DNA from: Sapria himalayana
Taxonomy: Eukaryota; Streptophyta; Magnoliopsida; Malpighiales; Rafflesiaceae
NCBI GenBank assembly: GCA_029783825.1
Contig: JAREIK010001482.1
Coordinates: 53,223 to 117,222, forward strand
Length of the DNA: 64,000 nucleotides
Direction of reading: 5' to 3'
Shown here: positions 41,875 to 54,474 of the stretch, one piece after another
Layout: the number at the start of each line of letters is the position of its first letter
Numbering within the stretch: position 1 is the first letter of the stretch
Translations under genes and position numbers: made by a program
The notes under the pieces: generated by a model
The model's database searches: none
Seen by the model: only the letters and a program-made list of their open reading frames with translations
Told to the model about the DNA's origin: nothing

Positions 41875-44489
41875 ATAATAATTTTAAATTTTTTAAAAAT
41901 GTGAATATAATATTTAGTAAAAAGAATCATTATAATTATATATAATATAAACTAAATATAAATAATTTTATTGATAGGTATGATATCAATTATCATAAAA
42001 TAAATTAATATGTTATTATTAATATGATAGATATAAATTAAAATATAATTGTAAAACCTAAAATTATTAAAAATCAAAGTAAAATTTATTATCAAGTAAT
42101 AATTTTTGTTTTTTAGTTTTTGCTTCAATTTAAATCTTATATTTTTTTTTTGATTAACTATAAATTATTTAAATTATATTTAAGGTTTACGAGTTTAATG
42201 TTTTAAGTATTTAGGGGCTTTTGTGTTTATGAGTTTATAGATTTAAGTGTTTAGGCATTTTGTGGTCTATAAGTTTTATTTAAATTATGATATAACAAAA
42301 AAATTTATTTTTATTTTGTTTTTCTAATTTTTGAAGGTTATAACCTTTGAAAATATAAAATTTCTAAATTTTTTTCAAAAGTAAATATAATATTTAGTTA
42401 TAATAATCTTAATAAATATAAGTCATTTAAATTCAATATAAAAAATCACATTGCTAGATATTATAATAATGATCAATAAATAAATTAATAAACTATTATT
42501 AATAAGATAGATATTATTTAAAATATATTTGCAAAATCTAAATTTATTCAAAATCAAAGTATATATTACTAAATAATAATTTTTTTTAATAATTTGCTTT
42601 TTTTATATGTTTATATTTTTGTTATTAAAAAAAATTATTTAAATTATATTTGTCTTCCTCATAAATTATATTTTAATTTATAATTCTATAAAAATAAACT
42701 AATAAATAAGTAAAATAAATATTTAAAATTATAATGATTAGAAATAAAATTGAGATTTATTATTTATAATTCAGGATATACAAGTTTAATGGTTAAATTA
42801 TTTAGATGTTTTGGGGTTTAGTCATTTAAGTGTTTATGCCTTAAGTGATTTTATCTAATTTTAGAAGGTTATAACCATTGAAAAAATTATAATTTTTAAT
42901 TTTTTTAAAAAATGTGAATATAATATATAATTATAATAATCTTGATAATTATATATAATGTAAAATCAATATAAATAATGTTATTAATAGATATTATAAT
43001 AATGATCAATAAATAAATTAATAAATTATTATTAATTAGAATGATATAATTTAAAATATAATTGCAAAATCTAAAATTATTCAAAATTAAATTAAAATAA
43101 ATTACTAAATAATAATATTTTGTTTTAAAAATTTTGCATCTTTTCATAATCATATATTTTTTGATAAAAAATAAATTATTTATATTATATCTGTCTCACA
43201 GATAATTTATTTTGTAATTAATATTTCTATAAAAATAAACTGATAAATAATTAAAATGAATATTTAAAATTATAATGATTACTAATAAAAATGAGATTTA
43301 TTATTTATTATTAAAAGTATACCAATTTAAAGACTTATGTATTTATGAGCTTCATCGTTTAGGAGTTTAGTCATTATGAATTTTGGTATTTTGTGGTTTA
43401 TATATTTTATTTAAAAAATCTAATAACAAAAAATATATTTTTTTATCTTTTCATATTTTCAAAAGTTATAACCTTTGAAAACTTAATAATTTTTAAATTT
43501 TTTTAAAATATGAAAATATAATTTTGTTATAATAATCTAAATAATTATATATTATGTAAATTCAATATAAATAATTTTTTTATAGATATTATGATGACGA
43601 TAGTAAAATAAATTAATAAACTATTATTAATAAGATAGATATTAAATAAAATTTATTTGAAAAACCTAAAATGATTCAAAATCAAAGTAAAATATATTAA
43701 TAAGAAAGATATTAAATAAAAGTATTATTAATAAGATAAAATATACAGGTTGAAAAAATTATATATTTAGGAGTTTTGGGATTTAAGAATTTAGTGATTT
43801 AAGTGTTTAGGCATTTAGTAGTTTATAGAGTTTATTTAAAAAATAAAATAACAAAAAAATTTTTTTGTTATTTGTTCTAATTTTTGAAGGATATAACGTT
43901 TGAAACTATAACAATTTCTAAATTTTTTTAAATGTGAATACTATATTTAGTTATGATAATCTTAATAATTATATATCAAATAAATTCAATATAAAAAATT
44001 ATATTAATATATATTATAATAATGATCATACAAAAGATTAATAAACAATTATTAATAAGATTAATATTGTTTAAAATATATTTACAAAACCTAAAATGAT
44101 TCAAAATCAAAGTAAAATATTTTACTAAATATTAATATTCAATTTTTAAATTTTTGTATCCATTTATAAGCATATATATTTTTTGATGAAAGATAAATTA
44201 ATTAAATTATATTTGTCTAACTATTAATTTATTTTTTAATTTATATTTCTATTAAAATAAACTAATAAATAATTAAAATGTATATATAAAATTATAATGA
44301 ATACTAATAAAAATGAGATTTATGATTTATTATTTAGGGTATACCTATTTAATGGTTTAAGTTTATTGTGGTTTTGGGGTTAATGAGTTTATTGATTTAT
44401 ATGTTTAACCATTTAGGTTTTATTTATTGAATTATAGGTTTTATTTAATCAATGAAATAACAAAAAATTTATTTTTATGAATTTTCGTG

Positions 44490-44517
44490 ATTTTCAAAGG
44501 TTATAACCTTTGAAAAT
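44490..44517. other. Perfect 28-bp palindrome (satellite dyad)
   Basis: Half-site ATTTTCAAAGGTTA and its exact inverse. It lies in an A-class monomer, whose other copies often carry one or two mismatches in the arms. Confidence 0.9.
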
Positions 44518-47500
44518 ATAATAATTTTTTAATAGTTCTAAAATATGAATACAATACTTAGTTATAATAATCTTAATAATTATATTTGATGTAAATTCAA
44601 TATAAAAAATTTTATTAATATATATTATTCTGATTATCAAAAAATAAATTAATAAACTATTATTAATAAGACAATATTAATTAAAATATATTTGCAGAAC
44701 ACAAAATAATTCAAAATCAAAGTAAATTATATTAATATGTAAAATTTAAAATTTTTGAAATTTTGTTTATTTTTATAAGCTTATATTTTTTTTCAGAAAA
44801 AATTATTTATTTAAATTATATCTGTCTCACTCATTATTTATTTTGTAATTAATATTTCTATAAAAATAAACTAAAAAATAATTAAAATGAATATTTAAAA
44901 TTATAATGAATACAAATAAAATTGAGATTTATTATTTATTATTTAGGTTATATTGGGTTAATGGTTTAAGTATTTAAGGGGTTATGTGGTTTCGGAGTCT
45001 AGAGATTTAAATGTTTAGGCATTTAGTGGTTTATAAGTTTTATTTAAAAAATAATATAATAAAAAAATTATTTTTGTGATTTTTTATCATATTTGAAGTT
45101 TATAACCTTTGAAAAAATAATAATTCTAAAATTTGTTTCAAATGTAAATATAATATTTAGTTATAATAATCTTAATAATTATAAGACATTTAAATTCAAT
45201 ATAAGTAATTTTATTGTTAGATATTATAAAATTGATCAAATAATAAATTAATAAACTATTCTTAATTAAATTGATAGCAATTAAAATATAATTGCAAAAC
45301 CTATATATAATGATTCAAAATCAAAGTAAAATATATAACTAAATAATAATTTTTTGTTTTTAAATATTTATTTCTTTTTATACGCATATATTTTTTTGAT
45401 TAAAAGTAAATTATTAAAATTATAGTTGTCTCTCTCGTTATTCATTTTGTAATTAATATTTCTATAAAAAATAAACTAATAAATAATTAAAAAGAATATT
45501 TAAAATTATAATGAATACAAATAAAAATGAGATTTATGATTTTTTAGATGTGGTATCCCGGTTTAATTGTTTGATTATTTAGGAGTTTTGTCGTTGAGGA
45601 GTTTATCAATTTATGTTTTTACGTATTTATTGGTTTATAGGTTTTATTTATATAATAAAAATAAAAAAAAATTTAGATTTTTTCTGAGTTTCCAAGGTTA
45701 TAACCTTTAAAAATAAAATAATTTTTAAAATATTTTAAAATGTGAATACTATATATAAATATATTAATCTTACTAATTATATATCATATAAATTTAATAT
45801 AAACAATTTTAATGATAGATATTATAATAATGTTCAAAAATTAAATTAATAAACTATTAATAATAATATAAATATTAATTAAAATATATTTACATAACAC
45901 AAAAAGATTCGAAATCAAATCAAAATATATTACTAAATAATAATATTTAATTTTAAATTTGTCCTTTTTATAAGCTTATATTTTTTTGATTAAAAATAAA
46001 TTATTTAAATGATATTTGTCTTACTCGAAATTTATTTTATAATTAATTTTTCTAAATAATTAAACTATAAATAACTAAAATGAATATTTAAAATTAAAAT
46101 AAATAGAAATAAAAATGAGATATATTATTTTTTAAGTAGTATATAGATGTTAAAATGTTTATGTATTTAGGCGTTTCGGGGTCTATGAGCTTACTAATTT
46201 AAGTAAGCATTTAATGATCTATAGGTTTTATTTAAAAAATAAAATAACTAAGAATTTATTTTTATTATTTTTTCTCATTTTTTAAGATTATAACCTTTGA
46301 AAAAATAATAATTTTTAAATTTTTTTCAAAAGTGAATACAATATTTATTCATAATAATCATAATAATTATATATCATATAAATTCAATATAAAAAACTTT
46401 ATTGATAGATATTCTAATAATTATCAAAAAATAAAATTAAAAATCTATTTTGAATAAGATTGATATTACTTAAAATATAATATCAAAACCTAAAATGATT
46501 CAAAATCAAAGCAAACAATATTACTAAATAATAATTATTGGTTTTTAAATTTTTATTCTTTTTATAACCTTATCAATTTTTTGATTAAAAATAATTTTTA
46601 TAAATTATATTTTTAACTCATAATTTATTTTATAATTAATACATATATAAAAAACACTAAACAATCAAAATAAATTTTTTAAATTATAATGAAAACAAAT
46701 AAAAATGAAATTTATTAATTATTATTTAAGGTATACCGATTTAAAGGATTATCTATATAGAGGTATCAGGATTTTGTAGTTTAGTGATTTAAATGCTTAG
46801 GCATTTAGTGGTGTATAGGTTTTATTTAAACAATAGAATAACAACGAAAAAATATTTTTTTTTTATTTTTTCACATTTTCAATGGTTATAATATAATAAT
46901 TTTAAATTTTTTTTCAAAAGTGAATATAATATTTAGTTATTATAATCATTATATTTATATATCATATAAATTCAATATAAACATTTTTATTGATAAATAT
47001 TCTAATAATGACGAAAATATAACTTAATAATCTATTATTAATAAGATAGATGTCAATTAAAATATAATTACAAAACCTAAAATGATTCAGAAGCAAAGCA
47101 AAATATATTACTATATAATATTATTTTGTTTTGAATTTTTTTTTCTTTTAAAAAGTTTATTTATAAATTTTGATCAAAAATAATTTACACAAATTATATT
47201 TTGTAACTCATAAATTATTTTGTAATTAATATTTATATAAAAATAAACAAATAAATTATTAAAATTAATATTTAAAATTATAATTAAAAATAATGAGATT
47301 TATTATTTATTATTTAGAGTATACCGGTCTAATATAAATTAGATATGTTTTACTAATAATTTATTTTGTAATTAATATTTCTCTAAAAATAAACTAAAAA
47401 TTAATTAAAATAAAAATTTAAAATTATATTGAATAAAAATTAAAATGATTTTTATGATTTATTATTAATGTACACTAGTTTAATAGTATAAGAATTTAGA

Positions 47501-48090
47501 GGTTTAATCTTTTAGAAGTTTAGCAATTTAGGTTTTTAGGCATTTAGTGGCTTATAGGTTTTATTTAAACAATAAAATAACAAAAAAAAATTGTAATTTT
47601 TTATCATTTTCATAGGTTATAACCTTTGAAAATATAATAATATTTAAAATTTTTTGAAATGTGAATAAAATATTTAGTTATAATAATATTAATAATTATA
47701 TATGATATAAATTTAATATAAATAATTTTATTGATAGATATTATAATAATGATCAATAAATAAATTAATAAACTATTAATAATAAGATAGATATTAATTA
47801 AAAAATATTTACAAAACCCAAATTGATTCAAAATTAAAGTAAAAAATATTATTGGATAATAATTTTTAATTTTTAAATTTTTACTTCTTTTATAAGAGTA
47901 TATATTTTTTTTATTAAAAATAAATTATTTAAATTATATTTGTTGCACTTATAATTTATTTTATAATAAATATTTCTATAAAAATAAACTAATAAATAAT
48001 TTAAATGAATATATTTATTATAATAAATAGAAATTAAAATTAGATTTATTAATTATTATGTATTATATAGCAGTTTAATGGTTTATGTAT

Positions 48091-48400
48091 TTAGGTATTA
48101 CGGGGTTTAAGTGTTTACTGATTTAATTGTTTATGTATTTACTGGTTTATCTTTCTATTTTTCTTTCTATAGATAAAATACTTAATGATTCTATGTTTTT
48201 GTCAATCAATCAATCAATTATTAGGCATTATGTTTCTATAGATAAAATACTTAATAATTTCGGGGTTTAAGTATATAAAAATTTTTTGTTTTGAAATTTT
48301 TTATACATAAAAAATTTAATAAACAATCAATCAATACTATTTATGTTTATCAGATAACACTTAAACCCCGTAATAGAAAGATAAACACATATATTTATCT
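48091..48400. repeat. Scrambled inverted satellite junction
   Basis: ACGGGGTTTAAGTGTTTAC near 48100 and GTTTATCTTTCTATT near 48147 reappear in inverted form, and in the opposite relative order, at about 48354-48388 (AACACTTAAACCCCGTAATA…AAGATAAAC). A short unit, CTATAGATAAAATACTTAAT, is repeated near 48160 and 48235 and in weaker form near 48418. (TCAA)n runs occur near 48205 and 48326. This looks like a rearranged breakpoint between satellite and microsatellite. Confidence 0.7.
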
Positions 48401-48878
48401 ATTTTTGTATTTATTCTTTCTATAGATAAAAAACATAATGACTAATTTCTATTTTTATTTCTATTAAAAAACTTAATGATTCTATGCATAAAATACTATA
48501 TATGTTTATCTATTTATGTTTGTTTCTCTGTTTTTCAATCAATCTATCTATCTGTTTATCTATCTATCTATTTGTCTGTCTATCTATGTAATTATCTATC
48601 TAACTATTTGTGAATCTTTTTGTCTATATATCTATCTATCTCTCTATCTATTTGTCTATCTATCTATTTTTCTATATATCTATCTATCGGTTGATCTATT
48701 AATCTATCTATATTTTTATCTATCTATCTATATCTATCTTTCAATTTGTTTAACTATTTTTTTATCTATTTGTCTATTTATTTATATATATATATATATA
48801 AGTCTATCTATCTATTTATCTATCTATTTATCTATTTATTTATCTATTTATCTATGTATATATCTGTCTATCTGTCTA

Positions 48879-48909
<31 letters not shown>

Positions 48910-49106
48910 ATGTCTATCAATCTGTCTATAAATCTGTCTATAAATCTGTCTATCTATCTTTCTAACTATTTATCTATCTATCTATATATCTATTTATCTA
49001 TTTGTATGTCTATATATCTTTCAATATATCGATATATTTTTCTATCTATATGTCTATCTATCTATCTATCTATATATCTATCTGATTATCTATTTGTCTA
49101 TCTATA

Positions 49107-49153
<47 letters not shown>

Positions 49154-49826
49154 CTATATGTATATCTATCTTTCTATCTATATGTTTGTATATGTATCTA
49201 TCTATATGTGTATCTATATGTCTATCTATCTTATCTATCTGTCTATCTATCTATCTATCTATATTTCTATTTATCTATATGTATGTCTATATATATTTAA
49301 TCTATAAATATATTTGTTTATCTATATGTCAATCTACTTGTCTATCTAATTATCTATCTACCTATCTATTTATCTGACTATCTATCTGTCTATCTATATG
49401 TCTATCTAACTATCTATCTATAAATTTATTTATCTATATATCTATCTGTCTATATACCTATGTATCTATATATCTATCTATATGTTTGTCTATCTATCTA
49501 TATGTCTATATATCTGTCTATTTATCAATCTATTTGTATATCAATCTGTCTATTTTTCATCTATATGTCTATCTATTTGTCTGTTTATATGTCTATCTAT
49601 CTATCTATATGTTTATATATTTGTCTATCTATCTATCTATCTTTTTATCTATCTGGTTTGTATATCTATCTATCTATCTATCTATTTGTCTATCTTTCTA
49701 TCTATTTTTCAATATTTCTATCTATCTGTCTATCTTTCTATATGTCTATATTTATGTCAATCTATTCATGTATATGTTTGTTTATCCATTTATCTATTTA
49801 TCTATATGTCTATTTATTTGTCATTG
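48401..49826. repeat. Diverged CTAT/CTGT tetranucleotide microsatellite, about 1.4 kb
   Basis: Nearly all of this is TCTA units with frequent CTGT, CTAT-ATGT and CAAT variants, plus a TCTC run near 48880. It opens long frames made only of Tyr, Leu, Ser, Ile, Cys and Val in every forward phase; these come from the repeat and are not proteins. A pure (TA)n run sits inside at 49111-49149. Confidence 0.95.
49111..49149. repeat. (TA)n dinucleotide run, 39 bp
   Basis: Uninterrupted alternating T and A inside the tetranucleotide tract. It is self-complementary and likely length-variable. Confidence 0.95.
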
Positions 49827-50893
49827 AGTCATTATGCACACTGCGTCCTTTCTATTCCGATTTGCCCAAGCCTTTTGGAGGAACCTGAATGATGCACCAT
49901 ATTAAAACTATGCAAATATAAGATTGTGCATGTGTGTGACATGCAGCATCAAGCGTTTGCCTATGTCATTCCTATGCAATGGAATACATGTAAAACTGAA
50001 TACCCATAAATCCACAAGTCCATATCTACGGCAGTTTGTCAATTCATTCTCACCTCTGAATTCCACATTCTTTTGCTCCAATGATCCTCAAAAGAGTATC
50101 TCTTTGGTTAGAATGCTTCCTCCTCGAGCTCCAAGAAGTGGCTGTATGTTGCACCGACAGAATATGAAAAATATGCATGCATCGGTGTGCATGTGTGATG
50201 AGGTCCATCTCATAGTCTAATTATCTATGCGTACAACCAAGCTAGAATACAAGTAAAATTACAAAATGCTATAAAGATGGGTCTTCTGCTCCCGGGAGTG
50301 TAGCATAGCCTAATGTGTATTTACAAAATGCATTAGTGGGCCCGACTTTAAGATACTCATGGGTCTAGTAGCCCCCATTGCATGCTACTTAGAGAACATA
50401 GAAGATTGTATGTGTGAGTATGTCATGATCCGTCTCTACAAGTACATGGTGCATACAAAGTCCAAAATACAAATAAGACTACAAACATAAACTACAACTT
50501 TGAATCTTTCGGTCCCGTGTGGCTGGTCTGGACTCCATTACTTACTAGCCTTGCTTGGTGATGCTTCGGATTTTACCAGCTCTCCAATTAATCATGGATT
50601 ACCCGCTACTCATGTTGGGCGATGGTTGGGTGGCCCTTTATGCTGCCTGATAGGGCTAGTGGGACCCACTCCTAGCTACTCATGGGATTATTTTCGACCA
50701 CTTGCTCGGTCTCGTCAGCTGTCTGAATGTTATCATACCGGCTTGCTAGTGGGACCCTCTACAAGCTGGTGGCCCATACTTCTGGTTGCTTCCAGGACTT
50801 GCTGGCCCCTCTAAATGCTACACCAAAATGGACAAGAATATGTGCGCGTGTGTACTGTTGTCCGTCGCTATGTGTGTGTAGTGCATCAGTATC
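49827..50893. repeat. GC-richer duplicated repeat, copy 1
   Basis: About 1.07 kb of non-satellite DNA starting AGTCATTATGCACACTGCG, present again at 54473-55540 with scattered substitutions and a few small indels. Landmarks in both copies include CCAAGCCTTTTGGAGGAACC, GCTCCCGGGAGTGTAGCAT and CGTGTGGCTGGTCTGGAC. Two plus-strand frames are shared: 98 codons at 49924 and 104 codons at 50500 (starts MNLSVPCGWSGLH). I recognise neither. The 104-codon frame keeps its length in both copies but about a fifth of its residues differ, which argues against strong protein constraint. No terminal inverted repeats or target duplications are evident. Confidence 0.85.
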
Positions 50894-52137
50894 AGAGTTT
50901 AGGAGTTTAGTAATTTAAATATTTATGTATTTTGTGGTTTATAGGTTTTATTTAAATAATTAAATAAAAAAAAATTATTTTTATGATTTTTTCTCATTTT
51001 CAAGGTTATAACCATTGAAAATATTATAATTTTTAATTTTTTTTCAAATGTTAATACAATATTTAATTATAATAATCATAAAAATTAAATATCATGTAAA
51101 TTCATTATATTTAATTTTATTGATCAATATTATAATACTGATCATAAAATAGACTAATAAACTATTATTAATAAGATAGATATTAATTAAAATATATTTG
51201 CAGAACCCAAAATAATTCAAAATCAAAGTAAATTATATTACTAAATAAAATTTTAAATTTTTGAAATTTTGTTTATTTTTATAAGCTTATTTTTTTCATA
51301 AAAATTAATTTATTTAAATTATATCTATCTCACTCATTATTTATTTTGTAATTAATATTTCTATAAAAATAAACTAAAAAAATAATTAAAATGAATATTT
51401 AAAATTATAATGAAAACAAATAAAAATGAAATTTATTTTTATTATTTAGGTTATATAGGTTTAATGGTTTAAGTATTTTGAATGTTTTGGGGTTTAGGAG
51501 TCTAGAGATTTAAATGTTTAGTCATTTAGTGGTTTATATGTTTTATTTAAATAATAAAATAATTAAAAATTTTTTTGTGATTTTTTATCATGTTTGAAGG
51601 TTATAACCTTGGAAAAAATAATAATTTTTAAATTTTTTTCAAATGTAAATATAATATTTAGTTATAATAACATAATAATTATAATACATTTTAATTGAAT
51701 ATAAGTAATTTTATTATTCGATATTATAAAAATGATAAAATAATAAATTAATAAACTATTATTAATAAGATTGTTGATAATTAAAATATAATTGCAAAAC
51801 CTATATATAATGAATCAAAATCAAAGTAAAATATAATACGAAATAATAATTTTTTGTATTTTAATTTTTACTTCTTTATATAAGCTTATTTTTTTGATTA
51901 AAAATAAATTATTAAATTTATATTTGTCTCAATCATTATTTATTTTGTGATTGATATTTATATAAAAAATAAACTAATTAATAATTAAAATGAATATTTA
52001 AAATAAAAATGAATACAAATTAAAACGAGATTTATGATTTATTATATATGGTATACCAGTTTAATGGTTTGATTATTTAGTGGTTAATAGGTTTTATTTA
52101 TATAATAAAAATTTAAAAAAATTTTTGATTTTTTGTG

Positions 52138-52165
52138 ATTTTCAAAGGTTATAACCTTTGAAAAT
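52138..52165. other. Perfect 28-bp palindrome (satellite dyad)
   Basis: ATTTTCAAAGGTTA with its exact inverse, in a C-class monomer that has lost much of its telomere-like box. Confidence 0.88.
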
Positions 52166-52729
52166 AAAATACTTTTTAAAATTTTTTGAAATGTGAATAC
52201 CACGTATAATTATATTAATCTTACAAATTATATTTCATATAAATTCAATATAAATAATTTTAATGATAGATATTATAATAATGATCAAAAATTAAATTAA
52301 TAAACTAATATTAATAATATTAATATTAATTAAAATATATTTAGATAACACAATATGATTCAAAATCAAATCAAAATATATTACTAAATAATAATATTTA
52401 ATTTTCAAATAATTCCTTCTTTTTATAAGCTTATATTTTTTATTGATTAAAAATAAATTATATAAATAATATTTGTCTCACTCAAAATTTATTTTGTAAT
52501 TAATTTTTCTAAAAAATTAAACTATAAATAATTAAAATGAATATTTAAAATTATAATATATAGAAATAAAAATGAGATTTATTATTTATTAAGTAGTCTA
52601 TAGCTGTTAAATGGTTTGTCTATTTAGGGTTTCGAGATTTATAAGCTTACTGATTTAAGTAAGCATTTAAGGTTCTATAGGTTTTATTTAAAAAATGAAA
52701 TTACAAAAAATTTATTTTTTTTTATTTTT

Positions 52730-52765
52730 TCACATTTTCAAAGGTTATAACCTTTGAAAATGTGA
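52730..52765. other. Perfect 36-bp palindrome, longest dyad in the array
   Basis: The left arm TCACATTTTCAAAGGTTA is perfectly complementary to the right arm. Other copies with the CACATTTT left arm have AAAATATAAT on the right; here the right side reads AAAATGTGAT, so it has changed to mirror the left. Confidence 0.9.
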
Positions 52766-53289
52766 TAATTTTAGAATTTTATTCAAAAGTGAATATAATA
52801 TTTTGTTATAATAATCATTATATCTATATATCATATAAATTCAATATAAATATTTTTATTGATAAATATTCTAATAATGTGAAAAAATAACTAAATAATC
52901 TATTATTAATAAGATAGATATCAATTAAAATATATTTACAAAACTTAAAATGATTCAGAAGCAAAGCATAATATATTACTATATAAAAATTTTTTGTTTT
53001 GAATTTTTTTTTTCATTTAAAAAGTTTGTCTATTTTATTTTGATGAAAAATAATTTATATAAAATATATTTGTGTAACTCATAATTTATTTTGTAATTAA
53101 TATTTATATAAAAATAAACAAATAAATAATTAAATTTGAATATTTAAAATTAAATTGAAAAAAAATGAGATTTATTCTTTATTATTTAGGATATACCGAT
53201 TTAATTTAAATTATATCTATCTCACTAATAATTTATTTTGTAATTAATATTTCTATAAAAATAAACTGATACATAATTAAAATTATACT

Positions 53290-54413
53290 GAATAATTAAA
53301 ATAATTTATTTTGTTCCTCTCTCAACTCTAGAATGATTGCTAAAGCTCTAACCAAAATAATAGGAGCTTTTACTTTATCTCTATTATGTCTCATCATATT
53401 TGATGTTGAATCACTGGGCTATCAAATATAATTTGACTCTTGTACGCTAACAGGCTAAACCAAAGTTGTACCCCTATGTGTTGAAATAGCTAGTTGTTGA
53501 GGATGCTATTTATATTGATTATTGTAATTTCTTCTAAAATATCTCTCATGCACACACTCAAAGCAATTTTTTAAAAACAGAGTTCACCACTAAAAAAATA
53601 ACCACCTTGTAGCCTATTAAAACAAACTAGCCCCGGGGTGGTTTGATCAGGGTAAGAAGTATGGGCTCTCTTTAAATCCAAAATCAAAAATTTTATTTTA
53701 TTGGCATGTCTAAGCCTTTTTTTCATATCCTCATGGATATGAAAAGTATCATTTCTTTCTTTTTATATTAAAAGAGTTATGTATACAAGCTCACAATACC
53801 CAAATAGGTGTAAATGAATCATATTCAAATGTATAAAAGGTTTAAATCATTGCTCAAAATATTAGTCTTGCATATTGACACTTGAGGTCACAAATCAAAG
53901 GAAAAAGCCAAAGTGATATTTCCAATTCCAAGAATTTTAGCTATAGAAAGTTATAAAGAGTAGTACTCGAGCTTTAACTATTTCTAGGGTCATGACTTTT
54001 GCTCTTGAGCAATGTCCAAAGTTACAATCATTCCTAGTGCAATGACTTTGCAATATAAAGATAAAATGCACAGGCTATGGTCATATCCAATACTGTGACC
54101 CAGTATTATAGCGATAAAATATGTATTCATGATCATTCTTAGTACCATAATAATATGTTCAACAGAGAGACACAAGTTATGGCATATTCTCATCGATGTG
54201 ATTTTGTGTTCTAGAGACAAAATATACAATCATGACCATTACTAATGCTACAATAATCTAAAGCAAGAAAGAGACTGGATCCATAACTCACCCCTTGAGT
54301 CATGACTTTGTTTTACATATACAAAAAGATAAACATGTGACATTCCTAAAAGTTGTGAATTTCAATTTAAATTAACACTTAGATTTTTGATTATAAAAGT
54401 GCAAAACATGAGA
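53290..54413. other. Unidentified 1.1-kb insertion in the satellite
   Basis: Sequence of moderate G+C with no satellite dyad or telomere-like box. I find no coding region I recognise; the 79-codon minus-strand frame at 53990-54229 has no motif. At 53720-53745 TTTTCATATCC and GGATATGAAAA form an 11-bp stem with a 4-base loop. From about 53930 to 54310 loosely repeated phrases occur (ATTCCTAGTGCAATGAC, ATTCTTAGTACCATAAT, ATTACTAATGCTACAAT), suggesting a decayed minisatellite. It could be an eroded retrotransposon piece, which cannot be shown by eye. Confidence 0.55.
53720..53745. other. Stem-loop, 11-bp perfect arms
   Basis: Arms TTTTCATATCC / GGATATGAAAA with loop TCAT. It is isolated; there is no downstream T-tract and no gene context to give it a role. 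Confidence 0.7.
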
Positions 54414-54474
54414 TTTAGGATTTAGGGTTTATGGATTAGAATTATAGTTTATGGTTTATGATTTAGGATTTAAG
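54414..54474. repeat. Degenerate plant-telomere-like heptamers
   Basis: Successive heptamers read TTTAGGA, TTTAGGG, TTTATGG, then an irregular stretch, then TTTATGG, TTTATGA, TTTAGGA and TTTAAG. This is a seven-base period around the plant telomere unit TTTAGGG. It ends exactly where duplicated repeat copy 2 begins. Confidence 0.85.

Larger units (their letters stand above)
30938..48145. repeat. AT-rich satellite array, block 3 (longest)
   Basis: About 29 monomers, starting with the rest of the K monomer split by the hAT element. Ordered variants are readable: F 31460, K 32215, E 32800, I 33380, J 33900, G 34520, K 35110, F 35715, J 36390, G 36980, A 37550, B 38165, C 38605, D 39190, E 39790, F 40370, K 41110, H 41700, J 42180, G 42780, an atypical pair at 43315 and 43740, A 44335, B 44945, C 45550, D 46140, E 46740, F 47320, K 48060. 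The two full A-to-E runs are offset by about 6.8 kb. No gene is seen. Confidence 0.94.
50894..53289. repeat. AT-rich satellite array, block 4
   Basis: Four to five monomers, with dyads near 51005, 51600, 52146 and 52740. The run includes B-like (51460), C-like truncated (52050), D-like (52600) and F-like (53200) units. The last is cut off near 53290 by an unrelated insertion. The first 350 bases are homologous to 55541-55860, showing that the repeat-plus-satellite junction was duplicated as one piece. Confidence 0.92.

Noticed and set aside
48516..49892. Frames of up to 149 codons rich in Tyr, Leu, Ser and Ile
   Set aside because: Direct translation of the CTAT/CTGT microsatellite in each forward phase; not proteins.
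50500..50814. 104-codon frame in both copies of the GC-richer repeat as a real gene
   Set aside because: About a fifth of the residues differ between two otherwise similar copies, there is no recognisable domain, and the sister upstream frame is shifted in copy 2. Kept as a finding, not called as a CDS.
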